NCBI RefSeq assembly: GCF_001012825.1
Contig: NZ_LCZJ02000033.1
Span: 170,358 to 234,357 of the forward strand
Origin: Paenibacillus etheri
GTDB taxonomy: Bacteria; Bacillota; Bacilli; Paenibacillales; Paenibacillaceae
DNA: 64,000 nucleotides
Direction: 5' to 3'
In this document: in pieces, positions 7,842 through 17,808 of the stretch
Position numbering within the stretch: position 1 is the first letter of the stretch
How the letters are laid out: each line of letters starts with the position of its first letter
Translations under genes and position numbers: made by a program
Notes under the pieces: generated by a model
What the model saw: the letters and a program-made list of their open reading frames with translations, nothing else
Told to the model about the DNA's origin: nothing
The model's database searches: none

Positions 7842-10079
7842 CTATTTCTTGGATCTTATCGTTCTCCGCAGCCGCAAAGCTTCAGTATACACGCTCTGCC
7901 AGTCTTTGTCTTCAATAACATCAGGGCTATACTTCGCTTGTTCAAACATCGTTAGCAGTGAAGAAAGATGATGGGCCACAGCAGGTCGTTCCTGACTCCA
8001 GCGGACTACAGTTTCACGCAGTGTTTCATGCTCTTCCTTTATCATTCCCTTACGATGCAAATACCTTACCCAACGCTCAGTTTCCGTTACAACTTTCTGA
8101 TCAGGCGTTAAAGGTCGACCCAGTCGCATCTGTTGAACGAAGAAGCGAAGCTTAAAGCGCATATGCCAAATTTTAAAAATGATCCAGGATAACAATACAC
8201 CCACTGCCGCCAAAATTACCCATACACCCACATGAAAGCCTTGATCTGCTTGTGCATTAGTCACAGGTTCAGGTGTAGGTTCTGCTTGTTCATCTTGGTC
8301 TTCCGGCTCTGTCTCTGGTGTTTGCTCATTCTTAGTCAGTAGAGGAACATTAAAACCAGGAGTAGCTTCAACCGGAATCCAACCATACTCACCAAAATAG
8401 ACTTCCGCCCAGGAATGGGCATCTGCATTGGTAATCGTGTAATTATTATTCGCCGCACCCGCCTGCTGCGCCAGATTCATAGGCAGTTCCGGCTGTTCTC
8501 CAGGTGCGTACCCCTTAACCCATCTTGCAGGAATGTTCAGAGAACGTGCCATAGTGACTAGTGCCGTTGAATAATAATCACAGTACCCTTCCCTCAGCTC
8601 GAACAAAAATCCATCGACAAAATCCTTACTTGAAACACGTGAAATATCCGGCTTGTTGGTGTATGGAAAGGTTTGTTGTAAGTATTGTTGCAAAAGCGCT
8701 GCTTTTTCATACGGTGTTGTTCCTTGTGCTGTAATTTCCTCAGCCAGCTCTTTAACCCGTTGAGGGAAATCATCAGGCAGCTGAAGGAAACTTTCCTCCA
8801 GATCATTACCTTTGTATAGCTCCTCATAGGTCTTTGCTGCCAATTCCTGAACAGGAATGACAGGAACTTCAGAAGTCAGCTCGAAGTTCGATGGATAATC
8901 GCGTTTCTTCCCATCTACATCCCATATAAGCTCACTATCACGATCTCTCCAGAAAAGACCCTTCCCGGCTGCCTCGCCATTTAATGAATCCACCGAAGTA
9001 ACAGAGTAAGCACCGAACAATACAGGGAATTCATTATTGTTAAGCACTTTAACCGTCTGTTTCAACGTTCGAGTTGTGACCTTAGAGGACACACTTTGCT
9101 CCAAGGATTCCCCCGTCTCCACCTCTGATATAGGTCCCCGCTTCAATCGATCCTTATCGGTCCATCCACTTCCGGAGTAGACTCTGCGTGTCTCTCCACG
9201 CATATAAGTACGTAAATCCGAAACCACTGTCATCACCGGCGTATAATCGAAGTTAAAGCCCCCGCCAAGGTTATCATCATTCAGACTGTAGCCAGACGAA
9301 GTATTGTTAATAGAGGAACTTGAGCCCGTATTGGATTTCGTTGTTCCAGTTGTGCTCTTACCAGAAGACTTTCCATTTCCGTTCCAATCTTGCCAAGCCG
9401 TATATGGATCCGTCAAAGTAGGCCTTACATCCGGCATATTCACACCGATTAGAATAACCAGAGAGAAGACGATAGCGATATTCATGACTATTTTCGAGGG
9501 ATATTCCAGCAAATGTACCCATCCACGCGGATAATGCAGCTGAAAACTTCTCAAGTGCTGGCTGACAAGCCAACCCATACCCGCAAATACCGTCCAAGCC
9601 ACTTCCTGCCACAATACAATAGATGTAAAGGAATCAAGAGCAGCCAGCGCCACAATGTTCATTCCTACAAACCATAAGATGCGCCTTTTCGAGGATACCC
9701 ACCAAGACGAAAGCAACAGCAAGGCAGAGGCACCAAGAGCAAACCAGATATACGGTACCATATACACACTAATATCCTGGAGCCTATCTCCAAGTGTTAT
9801 GGCCCATGGGTCAGGATTATAAATTTCATAATTAGTAATGGTGCGATAAACGATATAGAAAATAGCTACTATTTCCATAATTAGTCTGAACTGAACTTTA
9901 ACTGGGATAAGAATTTCAATGACTGTGATCGTTATTAGAGCAGCCCATACAGAAGCAGTGGTTTGATTTAACCAAATAGGTCCCGTATAAGAAATCCACT
10001 GCTGTGCAATAATCAATAGCCAAAATAAGCTGAATGAACGGTGCCAGGAGAATTTTATCTGATTCCACCAGGTTCTCAT
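7842..10079 (-). CDS. Membrane-bound transglutaminase-like protein (TgpA/YebA type)
   Basis: The 745-residue protein has five or six N-terminal membrane helices (about residues 1-215), a Ser/Thr/Gly-rich linker, and an outside transglutaminase core with Cys in REGYCDYYSTALVTMAR, His in DAHSWAEVYF, and the third position in WIPVEATPGF, where Glu replaces the more usual Asp. A further helix (VGVWVILAAVGVLLSWIIF) precedes a ~100-residue cytoplasmic tail. The gene order MoxR-DUF58-transglutaminase corresponds to yeaC-yeaD-yebA of Bacillus. The substrate is unknown; cell-wall or surface protein processing is often suggested. Confidence 0.9.
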   Translation of the reverse strand: MRTWWNQIKFSWHRSFSLFWLLIIAQQWISYTGPIWLNQTTASVWAALITITVIEILIPVKVQFRLIMEIVAIFYIVYRTITNYEIYNPDPWAITLGDRLQDISVYMVPYIWFALGASALLLLSSWWVSSKRRILWFVGMNIVALAALDSFTSIVLWQEVAWTVFAGMGWLVSQHLRSFQLHYPRGWVHLLEYPSKIVMNIAIVFSLVILIGVNMPDVRPTLTDPYTAWQDWNGNGKSSGKSTTGTTKSNTGSSSSINNTSSGYSLNDDNLGGGFNFDYTPVMTVVSDLRTYMRGETRRVYSGSGWTDKDRLKRGPISEVETGESLEQSVSSKVTTRTLKQTVKVLNNNEFPVLFGAYSVTSVDSLNGEAAGKGLFWRDRDSELIWDVDGKKRDYPSNFELTSEVPVIPVQELAAKTYEELYKGNDLEESFLQLPDDFPQRVKELAEEITAQGTTPYEKAALLQQYLQQTFPYTNKPDISRVSSKDFVDGFLFELREGYCDYYSTALVTMARSLNIPARWVKGYAPGEQPELPMNLAQQAGAANNNYTITNADAHSWAEVYFGEYGWIPVEATPGFNVPLLTKNEQTPETEPEDQDEQAEPTPEPVTNAQADQGFHVGVWVILAAVGVLLSWIIFKIWHMRFKLRFFVQQMRLGRPLTPDQKVVTETERWVRYLHRKGMIKEEHETLRETVVRWSQERPAVAHHLSSLLTMFEQAKYSPDVIEDKDWQSVYTEALRLRRTIRSKK

Positions 10080-10080
10080 A

Positions 10081-11325
10081 TCATCCCTCCCCTCCTAACA
10101 CGGAGGGAAGCTCTTGAAGCGAGCTAATGCCATAACCGGTTATTCCACGAGATCTAAGGACGTCTATCCAATCGTTACCTCTATTTATCTCTGCCGAATT
10201 TCGCACATGAATGTGAGAAGCAGTCATCCCTCTGCTATCAGCCCAGCGTAGTGCATCAAGTACAGGCTGTCCACGCTGTGGGCTGATCAACACGAAGTAA
10301 GAACCCTTAGGAAACATACGGTATCCTTTTTCCAATCGGGAAATAAGCGGACCTCGCCCCTCAGCGTTAAGATCGATTAAATATTGAATCATCTTCTGAC
10401 GCTCAGCAGCACCTTCGACGGGTGCGAACACCTTTGTCGTCTTATCCAAACAACACAGACCAATTCCAATTCTCTCTCGAATACCGAAGCCGAGTAGTGA
10501 GGCCGTTACAGAAACTGCTAATTCGAATTGATTCGTATTCATATAAGCTGATGTGCTTCCATCAAGAACTAGAATGGTTTTGGGAATCGACTCATGCTCG
10601 AACTCTTTGGATTTCCAAGAACCGGTCTTAGCAGTGGCATTCCAGTGAATTCGCGTCAAGCGATCACCGTATACATAGTCGCGGACGCCATTAATTTGTG
10701 TGGTTTCACGCCGAGATTGAACAACGGATGTCTGAGGCCCGGATAGCCGAGATTTCCTCTCATATAACTGCCAGCGGGGAACGTAGATCGCACGAGGCAA
10801 AACCTGAAATTGTCCTTCAGATAAAAATGTCCCCTTATGCTCGACAAGCCCAAATATATCTTGGCTGATGATATCCGTATTAGAGAACGTGTAGGTTCCA
10901 CGTTCTAGGGCTGGTGTCTGAAACTTCAATTCCCCAATTCCTCTGAGATTTGGGATCACACTTTCTTCAAATACCCATGATTCTCCATTATGCCGCTTAA
11001 GGGCCTCCCTTATAACCACATAAGGCAAGGGCAAAATTCCGGGGATTGTAACCTTAAGTTTCACACGAAGATGCCCTCCGGCAGAGAGCAAATCTCCCTT
11101 GTCCTGTTCAGAATAAAGACTGCGAGTGCCCTTAGCCCGCCGAACGCCTCCTAAACCTCCAGCAATCAAATATGCAATAAGTACAGAGACCATGATAAAC
11201 AACATAAATGCAGTTTTCCCGCCCTGAAAAAGCACATATAAGAGTGTAATGCTCCAAATTACAAGGATGCTTGCAAGCTTAGATGGCTGAATGATAGCTG
11301 CTACCGACGACAAATAACGTCTCAT
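10081..11325 (-). CDS. DUF58 domain protein
   Basis: The 414-residue protein has two adjacent N-terminal membrane helices (about residues 18-60) and the DUF58 signature RDYVYGDRLTRIHWNATAKT followed by a von Willebrand A-like fold (ILVLDGSTSAYMNT). It is one nucleotide downstream of the MoxR gene and one upstream of the transglutaminase gene, so the three are tightly coupled. DUF58 proteins commonly pair with MoxR ATPases, possibly as chaperone adaptors. Function is not established. Confidence 0.9.
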   Translation of the reverse strand: MRRYLSSVAAIIQPSKLASILVIWSITLLYVLFQGGKTAFMLFIMVSVLIAYLIAGGLGGVRRAKGTRSLYSEQDKGDLLSAGGHLRVKLKVTIPGILPLPYVVIREALKRHNGESWVFEESVIPNLRGIGELKFQTPALERGTYTFSNTDIISQDIFGLVEHKGTFLSEGQFQVLPRAIYVPRWQLYERKSRLSGPQTSVVQSRRETTQINGVRDYVYGDRLTRIHWNATAKTGSWKSKEFEHESIPKTILVLDGSTSAYMNTNQFELAVSVTASLLGFGIRERIGIGLCCLDKTTKVFAPVEGAAERQKMIQYLIDLNAEGRGPLISRLEKGYRMFPKGSYFVLISPQRGQPVLDALRWADSRGMTASHIHVRNSAEINRGNDWIDVLRSRGITGYGISSLQELPSVLGGEG

Positions 11326-11326
11326 A

Positions 11327-12283
11327 TTATTGCCTCATCGTAACAGGCACATGAATGCTCTGCAGAAGCTTTTGAAGCAAAGATTCTACGCTAATATTAT
11401 CTAGGCGCGACTCTGGACGCAGCAATATACGATGACCCAAGGCAAATGGAGTAAGGATCTTCACATCATCAGGCAGAACATAGTCTCTTCCCTGCAAAAA
11501 GGCATAAGCTTTACAAGCCATCATAAAGGATAGTGAAGCACGTGGACTTGCACCTAGCATTACTAGTGGATGTTCTCTTGTCTGCCGCACAATATCTAAC
11601 AAGTAATTCAGCACAGGATCGCTCATAAAGATGTCACGAATCTCTTCCTGAATCCCTGCAATTTGTTCCATGCTTGTTACTGGCGAAAGCCTGTCCACAG
11701 GTTGGCCTTCCTGATGGCTCAGCAATAAATTCTTCTCCGTCGCTGCATCAGGATATCCAAGGCTAATTCTCAGCATGAATCGATCTAGTTGAGCTTCAGG
11801 CAGCGTGTAAGTTCCCTCAAAGTCTATCGGATTCTGGGTAGCGCACAACATGAAAGGATGCGGAAGTGGATACGTCTCTCCATCCACGGTTACGTTTCTC
11901 TCCTCCATCACTTCCAGAAGTGCGGATTGTGTCTTCGTTGTAGCACGGTTAATTTCATCAGCTAGCAGAATATTCGTCATTACCGGACCTGGCCGAAAAT
12001 GAAACATCTCATCCCTAGGATGATAGACAGAAACACCTGTAATATCACTCGGAAGTATATCCGGATTACACTGAATTCGGCGATATTCACCGGACATTGA
12101 TCTTGAAAGTGCGCGTATTAGTTGGGTTTTCCCTGTTCCCGGTACATCCTCGATCAATACATGACCACCAGCAAGCAGTGCGGTTAACAGTAATTGTATT
12201 TCAAATGATTTTCCAAGTATGCAGGATTCCAAATTAGTGCGTACAGCATTCATGATGTGCATTGATTCTTGACGTACGGGCAT
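11327..12283 (-). CDS. MoxR-family AAA+ ATPase
   Basis: The 318-residue ATPase has Walker A in EDVPGTGKTQLIRAL, Walker B NILLADEINRA, sensor 1 MLCATQNP and the arginine-finger region LDRFMLRI. An AGGAGG lies just upstream of the ATG. It leads the MoxR-DUF58-transglutaminase operon; MoxR proteins are thought to remodel or activate protein partners. The target here is inferred from neighbours only. Confidence 0.93.
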   Translation of the reverse strand: MPVRQESMHIMNAVRTNLESCILGKSFEIQLLLTALLAGGHVLIEDVPGTGKTQLIRALSRSMSGEYRRIQCNPDILPSDITGVSVYHPRDEMFHFRPGPVMTNILLADEINRATTKTQSALLEVMEERNVTVDGETYPLPHPFMLCATQNPIDFEGTYTLPEAQLDRFMLRISLGYPDAATEKNLLLSHQEGQPVDRLSPVTSMEQIAGIQEEIRDIFMSDPVLNYLLDIVRQTREHPLVMLGASPRASLSFMMACKAYAFLQGRDYVLPDDVKILTPFALGHRILLRPESRLDNISVESLLQKLLQSIHVPVTMRQ

Positions 12284-12417
12284 ATACGATCCTCCTAGCC
12301 AGAATAAGCAGTATTATTTATATTTTACATGATTAGGGGACCCAAAGTACATTGTTGAAGATCACGAAGTGAGAATACAAAAAAAACCATAAGATGAAAC
12401 ATCCTACAAGTTTTAAA

Positions 12418-12455
12418 CAAAAAAACGGTTGCCGTCTTTTTTAGACGACAACCGT
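12418..12455 (-). terminator. Terminator of the spoVA operon
   Basis: ACGGTTG-C-CGTC pairs with GACG-A-CAACCGT. On the minus strand the hairpin is followed by a run of seven T residues, directly after spoVAE. Confidence 0.9.
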
Positions 12456-12475
12456 ATCATGTAGGATCAACTTTT

Positions 12476-12829
12476 CTACCCCTTCGGCCGTACAACTAAA
12501 GCTGCCAAAAAGGAGAACACAATAGCTGACGAAATGCCCGCACTTGTAATATCAAAAATACCCGTAACTACACCGATCCAGCCATCCCGCTCCAGCTCTG
12601 TCAATGCACCATGTACCAAGGAATTGCCAAAGCTTGTGATTGGTATGGTTGCTCCGGCTCCTGCAAATTTCACAAGTGGATCGTATATTCCAAAAGCATC
12701 GGCAATCGCCCCGGCTACAACTAAAGTACTCATCGTATGTGCAGGTGTCAGCTTCAATACATCGAACATCAGCTGCCCTATAACGCAAATGGCTCCTCCT
12801 ATCAGAAAAGCCCATAAGTAAATCATCAT
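12476..12829 (-). CDS. spoVAE: Stage V sporulation protein AE (DPA channel component)
   Basis: The 117-residue membrane protein has four hydrophobic helices and the family motif AGAGATIPITSFGNSLVHGA. It belongs to the SpoVA complex that moves calcium-dipicolinic acid into the forespore during sporulation and out during germination. Its start overlaps the spoVAD stop (TAATG). A terminator follows, making it the last gene of the operon. Confidence 0.95.
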   Translation of the reverse strand: MMIYLWAFLIGGAICVIGQLMFDVLKLTPAHTMSTLVVAGAIADAFGIYDPLVKFAGAGATIPITSFGNSLVHGALTELERDGWIGVVTGIFDITSAGISSAIVFSFLAALVVRPKG

Positions 12830-13860
12830 TATGCTTCACCTCCGCTCTCTATGGCTACAGCATGAGCGACACACGGAATGCTCTCTCCCTGCTGATAAGA
12901 CAAAGGGGATAACAATGCGCCAGTTGCCACTATAAGCACACGTTTAAGTTGTCCTTTTTTTAGGCGCTTAAGGATATGACCATAGGTTACAACCGCTGAA
13001 CATCCGCAGCCACTTCCTCCAGCGATTACATATTTCTGTTTCTCCAAGTCGTAGATAAGTAGACCACAATCATCAAAGGTTGTTTGCTCCATAGGAATCC
13101 CCTCTTTAGCTAACAGGGTTTTGGCTATGGGTAGTCCCACGGATGCTAAATCCCCGGTAACAATTAGATCGTAGTGCCCGGGCGATAGTCCGGTATCCCG
13201 AAAGTGCGCAGTTATTGTATCCGCCGCCGCAGGTGCCATAGCCGTTCCCATATTAAAAGGGTCTGTCAAGCCTAGATCCATAATACGTCCAAGTGTTGCT
13301 GAGACCACGACTGGATAGTTACCTGTGCCGTCATTTTGACCCACTACAGCACAGCCCGAGCCTGTAACTGTATACTGCGCCGTTGGGGGCTTCTGTGAGC
13401 CATATTCAGTAGGATAACGAAATTGCTTCTCTACCGTACAGTTATGGCTGGATGTTCCCGCAAGCACATATTTGCTGCCTCCAGAATCAACAATCATTGA
13501 GGCAATCGCAAGGCTCTCCATGGAGGTAGAGCAAGCGCCAAAGACTCCGAGATATGGTACGCCCAATTTTCTTGCTGCGAAAGAGCTGCTGATAATCTGG
13601 TTCATCAAATCTCCTCCGACAAAAAACTCCAGCTTCTCTTTATCGATATTCGCATTAATCAGAGCTAGCATGGCTGCCTTTTCGAAAAGAGCGCGCTCTG
13701 CCTTCTCCCATGTCTTCTCGTCCATTTCCAGCGAATCAAATATAAAATCAAAATCTGATACTAAAGGACCTTCTCCCTCTTCTGGCCCTACTACAGCGGA
13801 AGAACCTAGAATAACGGGACGGTTCGTGAACTCCCAGGTCTGACTGCCAAGCTGCTTCAT
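12829..13860 (-). CDS. spoVAD: Stage V sporulation protein AD (dipicolinate-binding)
   Basis: The 343-residue protein has the thiolase-like fold of SpoVAD, with GACSTSMESLAIASM, TSSHNCTVEKQFRYPTEYG and SGCGCSAVVTYGHIL. SpoVAD is the soluble subunit that binds dipicolinic acid at the inner forespore membrane. Its ATG overlaps the spoVAC stop by four bases, and its stop overlaps the spoVAE start. Confidence 0.97.
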   Translation of the reverse strand: MKQLGSQTWEFTNRPVILGSSAVVGPEEGEGPLVSDFDFIFDSLEMDEKTWEKAERALFEKAAMLALINANIDKEKLEFFVGGDLMNQIISSSFAARKLGVPYLGVFGACSTSMESLAIASMIVDSGGSKYVLAGTSSHNCTVEKQFRYPTEYGSQKPPTAQYTVTGSGCAVVGQNDGTGNYPVVVSATLGRIMDLGLTDPFNMGTAMAPAAADTITAHFRDTGLSPGHYDLIVTGDLASVGLPIAKTLLAKEGIPMEQTTFDDCGLLIYDLEKQKYVIAGGSGCGCSAVVTYGHILKRLKKGQLKRVLIVATGALLSPLSYQQGESIPCVAHAVAIESGGEA

Positions 13861-14360
13861 GTATGTGCACCTCCGTCTACGCCTAAGATGAGATAGACGA
13901 TACCAATGATGAAAGCAGCGACGGCACCAAATACGATGACCGAGCCCGCTAGCTTAAACATATTGCCGCCTACACCGAGCACAAGCCCCTCAGCGCGATG
14001 CTCTAGAGCTGCAGAGCACATACTGTTTGCGAACCCGGTCACTGGGACTGCAGTTCCTGCACCAGCCCATTGAGCCATTTTGTCGTACACGCCAAAGCTG
14101 GTCAGAATTACAGAGAGCAGTATCATCACCGCGACTGTCGGACTGGCAGCTTCCTTGGAGCTCATATCGAAAATTGCCATAAAAGCCTCCTGAACACCTT
14201 GTCCAATAACACAGATTATGCCGCCAGCAATAAACGCTCGTATGCAGTTTTTGAATACGGGCCTGGCAGGAACAAAGGGCTTGGACAATTTATCGTAATC
14301 TTGTGGAGTCAGGGTGTCAAGCTTCAGCTTGACACCCGATTTCTTAGTTTTTGCCGGCAT
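13857..14360 (-). CDS. spoVAC: Stage V sporulation protein AC
   Basis: The 167-residue membrane protein has four hydrophobic helices after a basic cytoplasmic N-terminus, with the QGVQEAF and GAGTAVPVTGFANSM motifs seen in SpoVAC. SpoVAC forms a mechanosensitive-like pore of the SpoVA complex. An AGGAGGTG ribosome binding site precedes the ATG. The operon should be forespore-specific (sigma G), but I could not place a convincing sigma-G promoter by eye. Confidence 0.96.
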   Translation of the reverse strand: MPAKTKKSGVKLKLDTLTPQDYDKLSKPFVPARPVFKNCIRAFIAGGIICVIGQGVQEAFMAIFDMSSKEAASPTVAVMILLSVILTSFGVYDKMAQWAGAGTAVPVTGFANSMCSAALEHRAEGLVLGVGGNMFKLAGSVIVFGAVAAFIIGIVYLILGVDGGAHT

Positions 14361-14496
14361 TGAGGCACCTCCTGAAAGTTAGGCGAAGGGGGCTGACAAG
14401 CAATTGTAGTACACACTTTAAAGCCCCTTAAGTTGTTCTTCGCTTAGAAGTTTTCCTTATTGTTTGCCATCCTCCGCTTCGTTATGTCCCTCCAGT

Positions 14497-14754
14497 TCAG
14501 GAAAAATACAGTAACACAACAATCAGCAGCAAAAAGAGCACAAAAATAAGTACTGCTTCTCTTTCCCTTGGATTGCGGCGCCAATATCGTCTGTGCGTTC
14601 CGTTTACTTGTAGGCTCCTACTAGAGAATCCTCCCTGCACCCTTCGTTGGGGTACGCTACCCGCTACCCTCATTCGTCTTCGCATCCTTTCTAAGGCTAC
14701 TGTCACCAAAGCCTCTAATGCATAGTATTCGCGGAGCTCGTGCCCGGTGTTCAA
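14497..14754 (-). CDS. Hypothetical small basic tail-anchored protein
   Basis: The frame opens at a TTG right after a stop codon and encodes up to 85 residues: an Arg-rich segment (ALERMRRRMRVAG and RRYWRRNPRERE) followed by a C-terminal hydrophobic helix (AVLIFVLFLLLIVVLLYFS). The TTG has only a weak AAGAGA upstream; an internal ATG about 81 nt downstream has GAAAGG nearby and may be the true start. It sits between spoVAC and the M42 peptidase. I do not recognise it and it could be spurious. Confidence 0.35.
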   Translation of the reverse strand: MNTGHELREYYALEALVTVALERMRRRMRVAGSVPQRRVQGGFSSRSLQVNGTHRRYWRRNPREREAVLIFVLFLLLIVVLLYFS

Positions 14755-14909
14755 TGTCTCTTATCATGGACAAGTGAGCTCAGAATGTTCATACTAAGTT
14801 GCAGGAAGAAATAACGATGCCGTCCATTATGGATAACATCCGTTTCTCGTAGAAATATAAGGATGATGTATAAATGTGTTCTTATATTTTAATAAAGGAG
14901 TGAATTCAT

Positions 14910-15983
14910 ATGAATCAAGAAACACTGAACATGTTCAAAACACTTACCGAATTTCCCTCAGCCCCAGGATTCGAGCGCGAACTCCGCGCTTACGTCAAGG
15001 ATGCTATGACTCCTTATACTGATGAGTTCGTACAGGATCGTCTCGGAAGTTTGTTCGGCGTACTGCGCGGCGAAGAGAACGGGCCAAAAATTATGGTCGC
15101 CGGGCACTTTGACGAAGTAGGTTTCATGGTAACTGGAATTACTAACACCGGAATGATCCGTTTTCAACCACTTGGCGGCTGGCTTGCCTCTGCTGTTGCA
15201 TCCCAACGTCTTCATATCATTACACCTAAAGGAACGCTGACCGGTGTTGTTGGCAGCACGCCAATCCATTTGTTAAGTAATGAAGAACGCGGTAAGACTG
15301 GTGAAATTAGCAAAATGTATATTGATATCGGTGCAGACAGCCGCGAGGAAGCAGAAAGCTTTGGCGTTAGACCAGGCCAACAAGTTCTGCCGATTTGTCC
15401 CTTTACCCCCCTTGCTAATCCCAAAAAAATCTTGGCGAAAGCTTGGGACAACCGTTACGGCGTAGGTCTCGCCATTGAACTAGTTAAAGCATTGCACGGT
15501 AAAAAGCTGCCGAACACCGTTTTCGCTGGTGCCACTGTACAAGAGGAAGTAGGTCTGCGGGGCGCCCGTACTGCGGCTAATCTCCTGTCACCGGATATCT
15601 TCTTCGGTCTGGACGCGAGCGCTGCTGCCGATATGACAGGTGACAGCCAAGCATTTGGCCATCTGGGTAAAGGTGCTCTCCTGCGCATCCTCGATCCTAC
15701 GATGGTTACACATCGCGGTCTGATTGAATATGTACAAGATACAGCGGATACTCACCGGATCAAATATCAGTATTTTGTATCCCAAGGTGGAACAGATGCG
15801 GGTCAAGTTCATGTTAGTGGAATCGGTGTTCCTTCCGCAGTAATCGGAATATGCTCCCGATACATACACACCGCTTCATCAGTGATTCACAGTGATGACT
15901 ACGATGCTGCTAAAGAGCTTCTGATCAAGCTGGTAGAAGGGCTTGATCGGACCACACTACAGACAATCATTGAGAACAGCTAA
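14910..15983 (+). CDS. M42-family glutamyl aminopeptidase-like metallopeptidase
   Basis: The 357-residue M42 peptidase shows all metal-site motifs in order: [10 protein letters not shown] (His, Asp), AWDNRYG (bridging Asp), [11 protein letters not shown] (catalytic Glu pair), FGLDAS and the C-terminal [14 protein letters not shown] histidine. These di-metal cytosolic aminopeptidases form dodecameric shells and trim peptides. AAAGGAG lies close upstream of the ATG, and a strong terminator follows, so it is a single-gene unit. Confidence 0.95.
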   Translation: MNQETLNMFKTLTEFPSAPGFERELRAYVKDAMTPYTDEFVQDRLGSLFGVLRGEENGPKIMVAGHFDEVGFMVTGITNTGMIRFQPLGGWLASAVASQRLHIITPKGTLTGVVGSTPIHLLSNEERGKTGEISKMYIDIGADSREEAESFGVRPGQQVLPICPFTPLANPKKILAKAWDNRYGVGLAIELVKALHGKKLPNTVFAGATVQEEVGLRGARTAANLLSPDIFFGLDASAAADMTGDSQAFGHLGKGALLRILDPTMVTHRGLIEYVQDTADTHRIKYQYFVSQGGTDAGQVHVSGIGVPSAVIGICSRYIHTASSVIHSDDYDAAKELLIKLVEGLDRTTLQTIIENS

Positions 15984-15998
15984 TCGCATAAAGAATTA

Positions 15999-16043
15999 AA
16001 GAAGCCCTCAAACACTTTTACAGTGATTGAGGGCTTCTTTTTA
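15999..16043 (+). terminator. Terminator between convergent peptidase and reductase genes
   Basis: GAAGCCCTCA-a-CACT pairs with AGTG-at-TGAGGGCTTC, followed by TTTTT. It is A-rich on the other side and may also serve the reductase gene. Confidence 0.9.
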
Positions 16044-16059
16044 TGTGAATAGAACTAAT

Positions 16060-16959
16060 TTAGATCATATCTAGCGGCACTTTCCAAGACGGTATTGGGA
16101 AAGCTTCGTCCAACTTCCAAATTTCATCTTTACTTAGTGTAATCAAGCCTGCGGCAGCATTCTCAATGACATGCTTACGAGAAGAAGCTTTTGGGATAGA
16201 AATAACATCCTCTTCACGCACCGTCCAAGCCAGCATAATCTGAAGCGGAGTTGCTTGATGTGCACTAGCGATTTCCTGAACGACTTCACTCTCGATCACT
16301 CCTTTTCGGAGTGAACCTGCTTGAGCAAGCGGTGAGTAAGCCATTACCGGGATCTTGTGGCTTCTTTGCCATGGCAGCAGTTCAGTTTCAATGCCTCTGG
16401 ACCCTAAATGATAAAGAATCTGATTGGTAGCACAATGAGTTCCTTCAGCAAGTTTAAGCAACTCTTTCATATCGTCGATATCGAAGTTAGATACACCCCA
16501 TCTTGCTATTTTTCCTTGAGAGATTAGTTTTTCCATACCTAGAACAGTCTCTTCTAGTGGGATATCTCCCCGCCAATGCAGCAAATAAAGATCCAGATGA
16601 TCCGTATTCAAGCGTTTCAAGCTTTCTTCACAGCTGCGGATAAGGCGCTCATTCCCGGCATTTTGTGGATAGACTTTTGACACCAAGAAAACTTGATCCC
16701 GAATGCCTGTGATAGCCTCACCTACTAAAAGCTCAGAGCGCCCGTCTCCATACATCTCAGCCGTATCTATTAAATTTATGCCTAGTTCCACACCTAATCT
16801 CAGTGCAGTAATCTCTTCCTCCCTACGGGACGCGTCGTCACCCATATTCCAAGTTCCCTGCCCGATTCTGGGAAGTGACGTTCCATCTGGAAGCAGCATG
16901 CGGTTAGATTGATTCATTGTTGCGATTTCAGCCAAATGTTCGATTGAATCCTTAGTCAT
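16060..16959 (-). CDS. Aldo/keto reductase
   Basis: The 299-residue (alpha/beta)8 oxidoreductase carries the catalytic tetrad of the superfamily: Asp and Tyr in LIDTAEMYGDG, Lys in FLVSKVYP and His in LYLLHWRG. The C-terminal SIPKAS loop binds the NADPH phosphate. The closest types reduce small carbonyl compounds; the substrate cannot be read from sequence. AAGGGGA lies 8 nt before the ATG. Confidence 0.93.
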   Translation of the reverse strand: MTKDSIEHLAEIATMNQSNRMLLPDGTSLPRIGQGTWNMGDDASRREEEITALRLGVELGINLIDTAEMYGDGRSELLVGEAITGIRDQVFLVSKVYPQNAGNERLIRSCEESLKRLNTDHLDLYLLHWRGDIPLEETVLGMEKLISQGKIARWGVSNFDIDDMKELLKLAEGTHCATNQILYHLGSRGIETELLPWQRSHKIPVMAYSPLAQAGSLRKGVIESEVVQEIASAHQATPLQIMLAWTVREEDVISIPKASSRKHVIENAAAGLITLSKDEIWKLDEAFPIPSWKVPLDMI

Positions 16960-17093
16960 ATTAAAAATCCCCTTATTGAAGTATTGTATACTTACTTTAT
17001 ACGACCTATAAGAACCTTTCTAAACATCTGAATCGTGTCCAATTTATAACTAATCCCTCTTTTGAAGAGAAAAAGTAAAGAATGAATACCAAA

Positions 17094-17408
17094 CTAAGCT
17101 ATCAGTTTTAGTCCCACAGCAGCCCCCAGAATCATAATAATACAAACGATCCGGCGCCAATCTTTAGCCTCCCCATACAACAACATCCCCAGAATCGCTC
17201 CACCGGATGCACCGATCCCCGTCCATACCGCATAAGCTGTTCCCATCGGCAGACTCTTCATGGCTAAAGACAGAAACAGAAAGCTTGCTCCGAAACCAAG
17301 AAAGAGCAGCGCGAACGACAGGAAATTTCGGTATTTATTCAACCTGTTAATCATAGCTACTCCAAACATTTCAAATAAACCAGCAACTACCAGAAATACC
17401 CATGCCAT
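17094..17408 (-). CDS. ykkD: SMR-family exporter subunit, YkkD-like
   Basis: The 104-residue protein has four membrane helices and the membrane-embedded glutamate of SMR transporters (FEMFGVAMIN, residue 13), plus AYAVWTGIGASGG. It begins directly at the end of ykkC with no gap (TAAATG). Paired SMR genes form heteromeric exporters; the upstream guanidine riboswitch points to guanidinium or a guanidino compound as substrate. Confidence 0.92.
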   Translation of the reverse strand: MAWVFLVVAGLFEMFGVAMINRLNKYRNFLSFALLFLGFGASFLFLSLAMKSLPMGTAYAVWTGIGASGGAILGMLLYGEAKDWRRIVCIIMILGAAVGLKLIA

Positions 17409-17753
17409 TTAAGACTCCCCCTTTACTTCGGCTTCTTTGGTCACCATTTTCAATCCTATAACGCCTGCCAGCAAAATAACCACTAGAACCAGCTTCATCA
17501 ACTTGAACGGTTCTCCGAATAAAACCATGTCCGCAACTACTGTACCTGCAGTTCCTAGACCAACAAACACGGAATATACCGTGCCGACCGGCAGTTTGGT
17601 ACTCGCTGAAATCATCACATAGAAGCTTATTATTATAGCTACCACAGTTATCAGCCACTCCCACATCGTGGAGGCATGTTTTAAGCCGATGACCCACATG
17701 ACCTCGAAAACGGCTGCACCAACTACCTTTAACCACTCTGAATTATTTTTCAT
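17409..17753 (-). CDS. ykkC: SMR-family exporter subunit, YkkC-like
   Basis: The 114-residue four-helix protein has the SMR glutamate in FEVMWVIGLK and the TVYSVFVGLGTAGT motif. A basic/acidic tail follows the last helix. It is the first gene after the guanidine-I riboswitch, with AAAGGAGG nine bases before the ATG, and is followed directly by ykkD. Confidence 0.93.
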   Translation of the reverse strand: MKNNSEWLKVVGAAVFEVMWVIGLKHASTMWEWLITVVAIIISFYVMISASTKLPVGTVYSVFVGLGTAGTVVADMVLFGEPFKLMKLVLVVILLAGVIGLKMVTKEAEVKGES

Positions 17754-17808
17754 TTCAAGCCCTCCTTTAATTCACCTACTTTATAATTGCCCACGAAACA
17801 AACAAATA

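Noticed and set aside
14361-14500. Sigma-G promoter for the spoVA operon
   Set aside because: I searched for GNATR and CATnnTA-like motifs at suitable spacing but found no convincing match.
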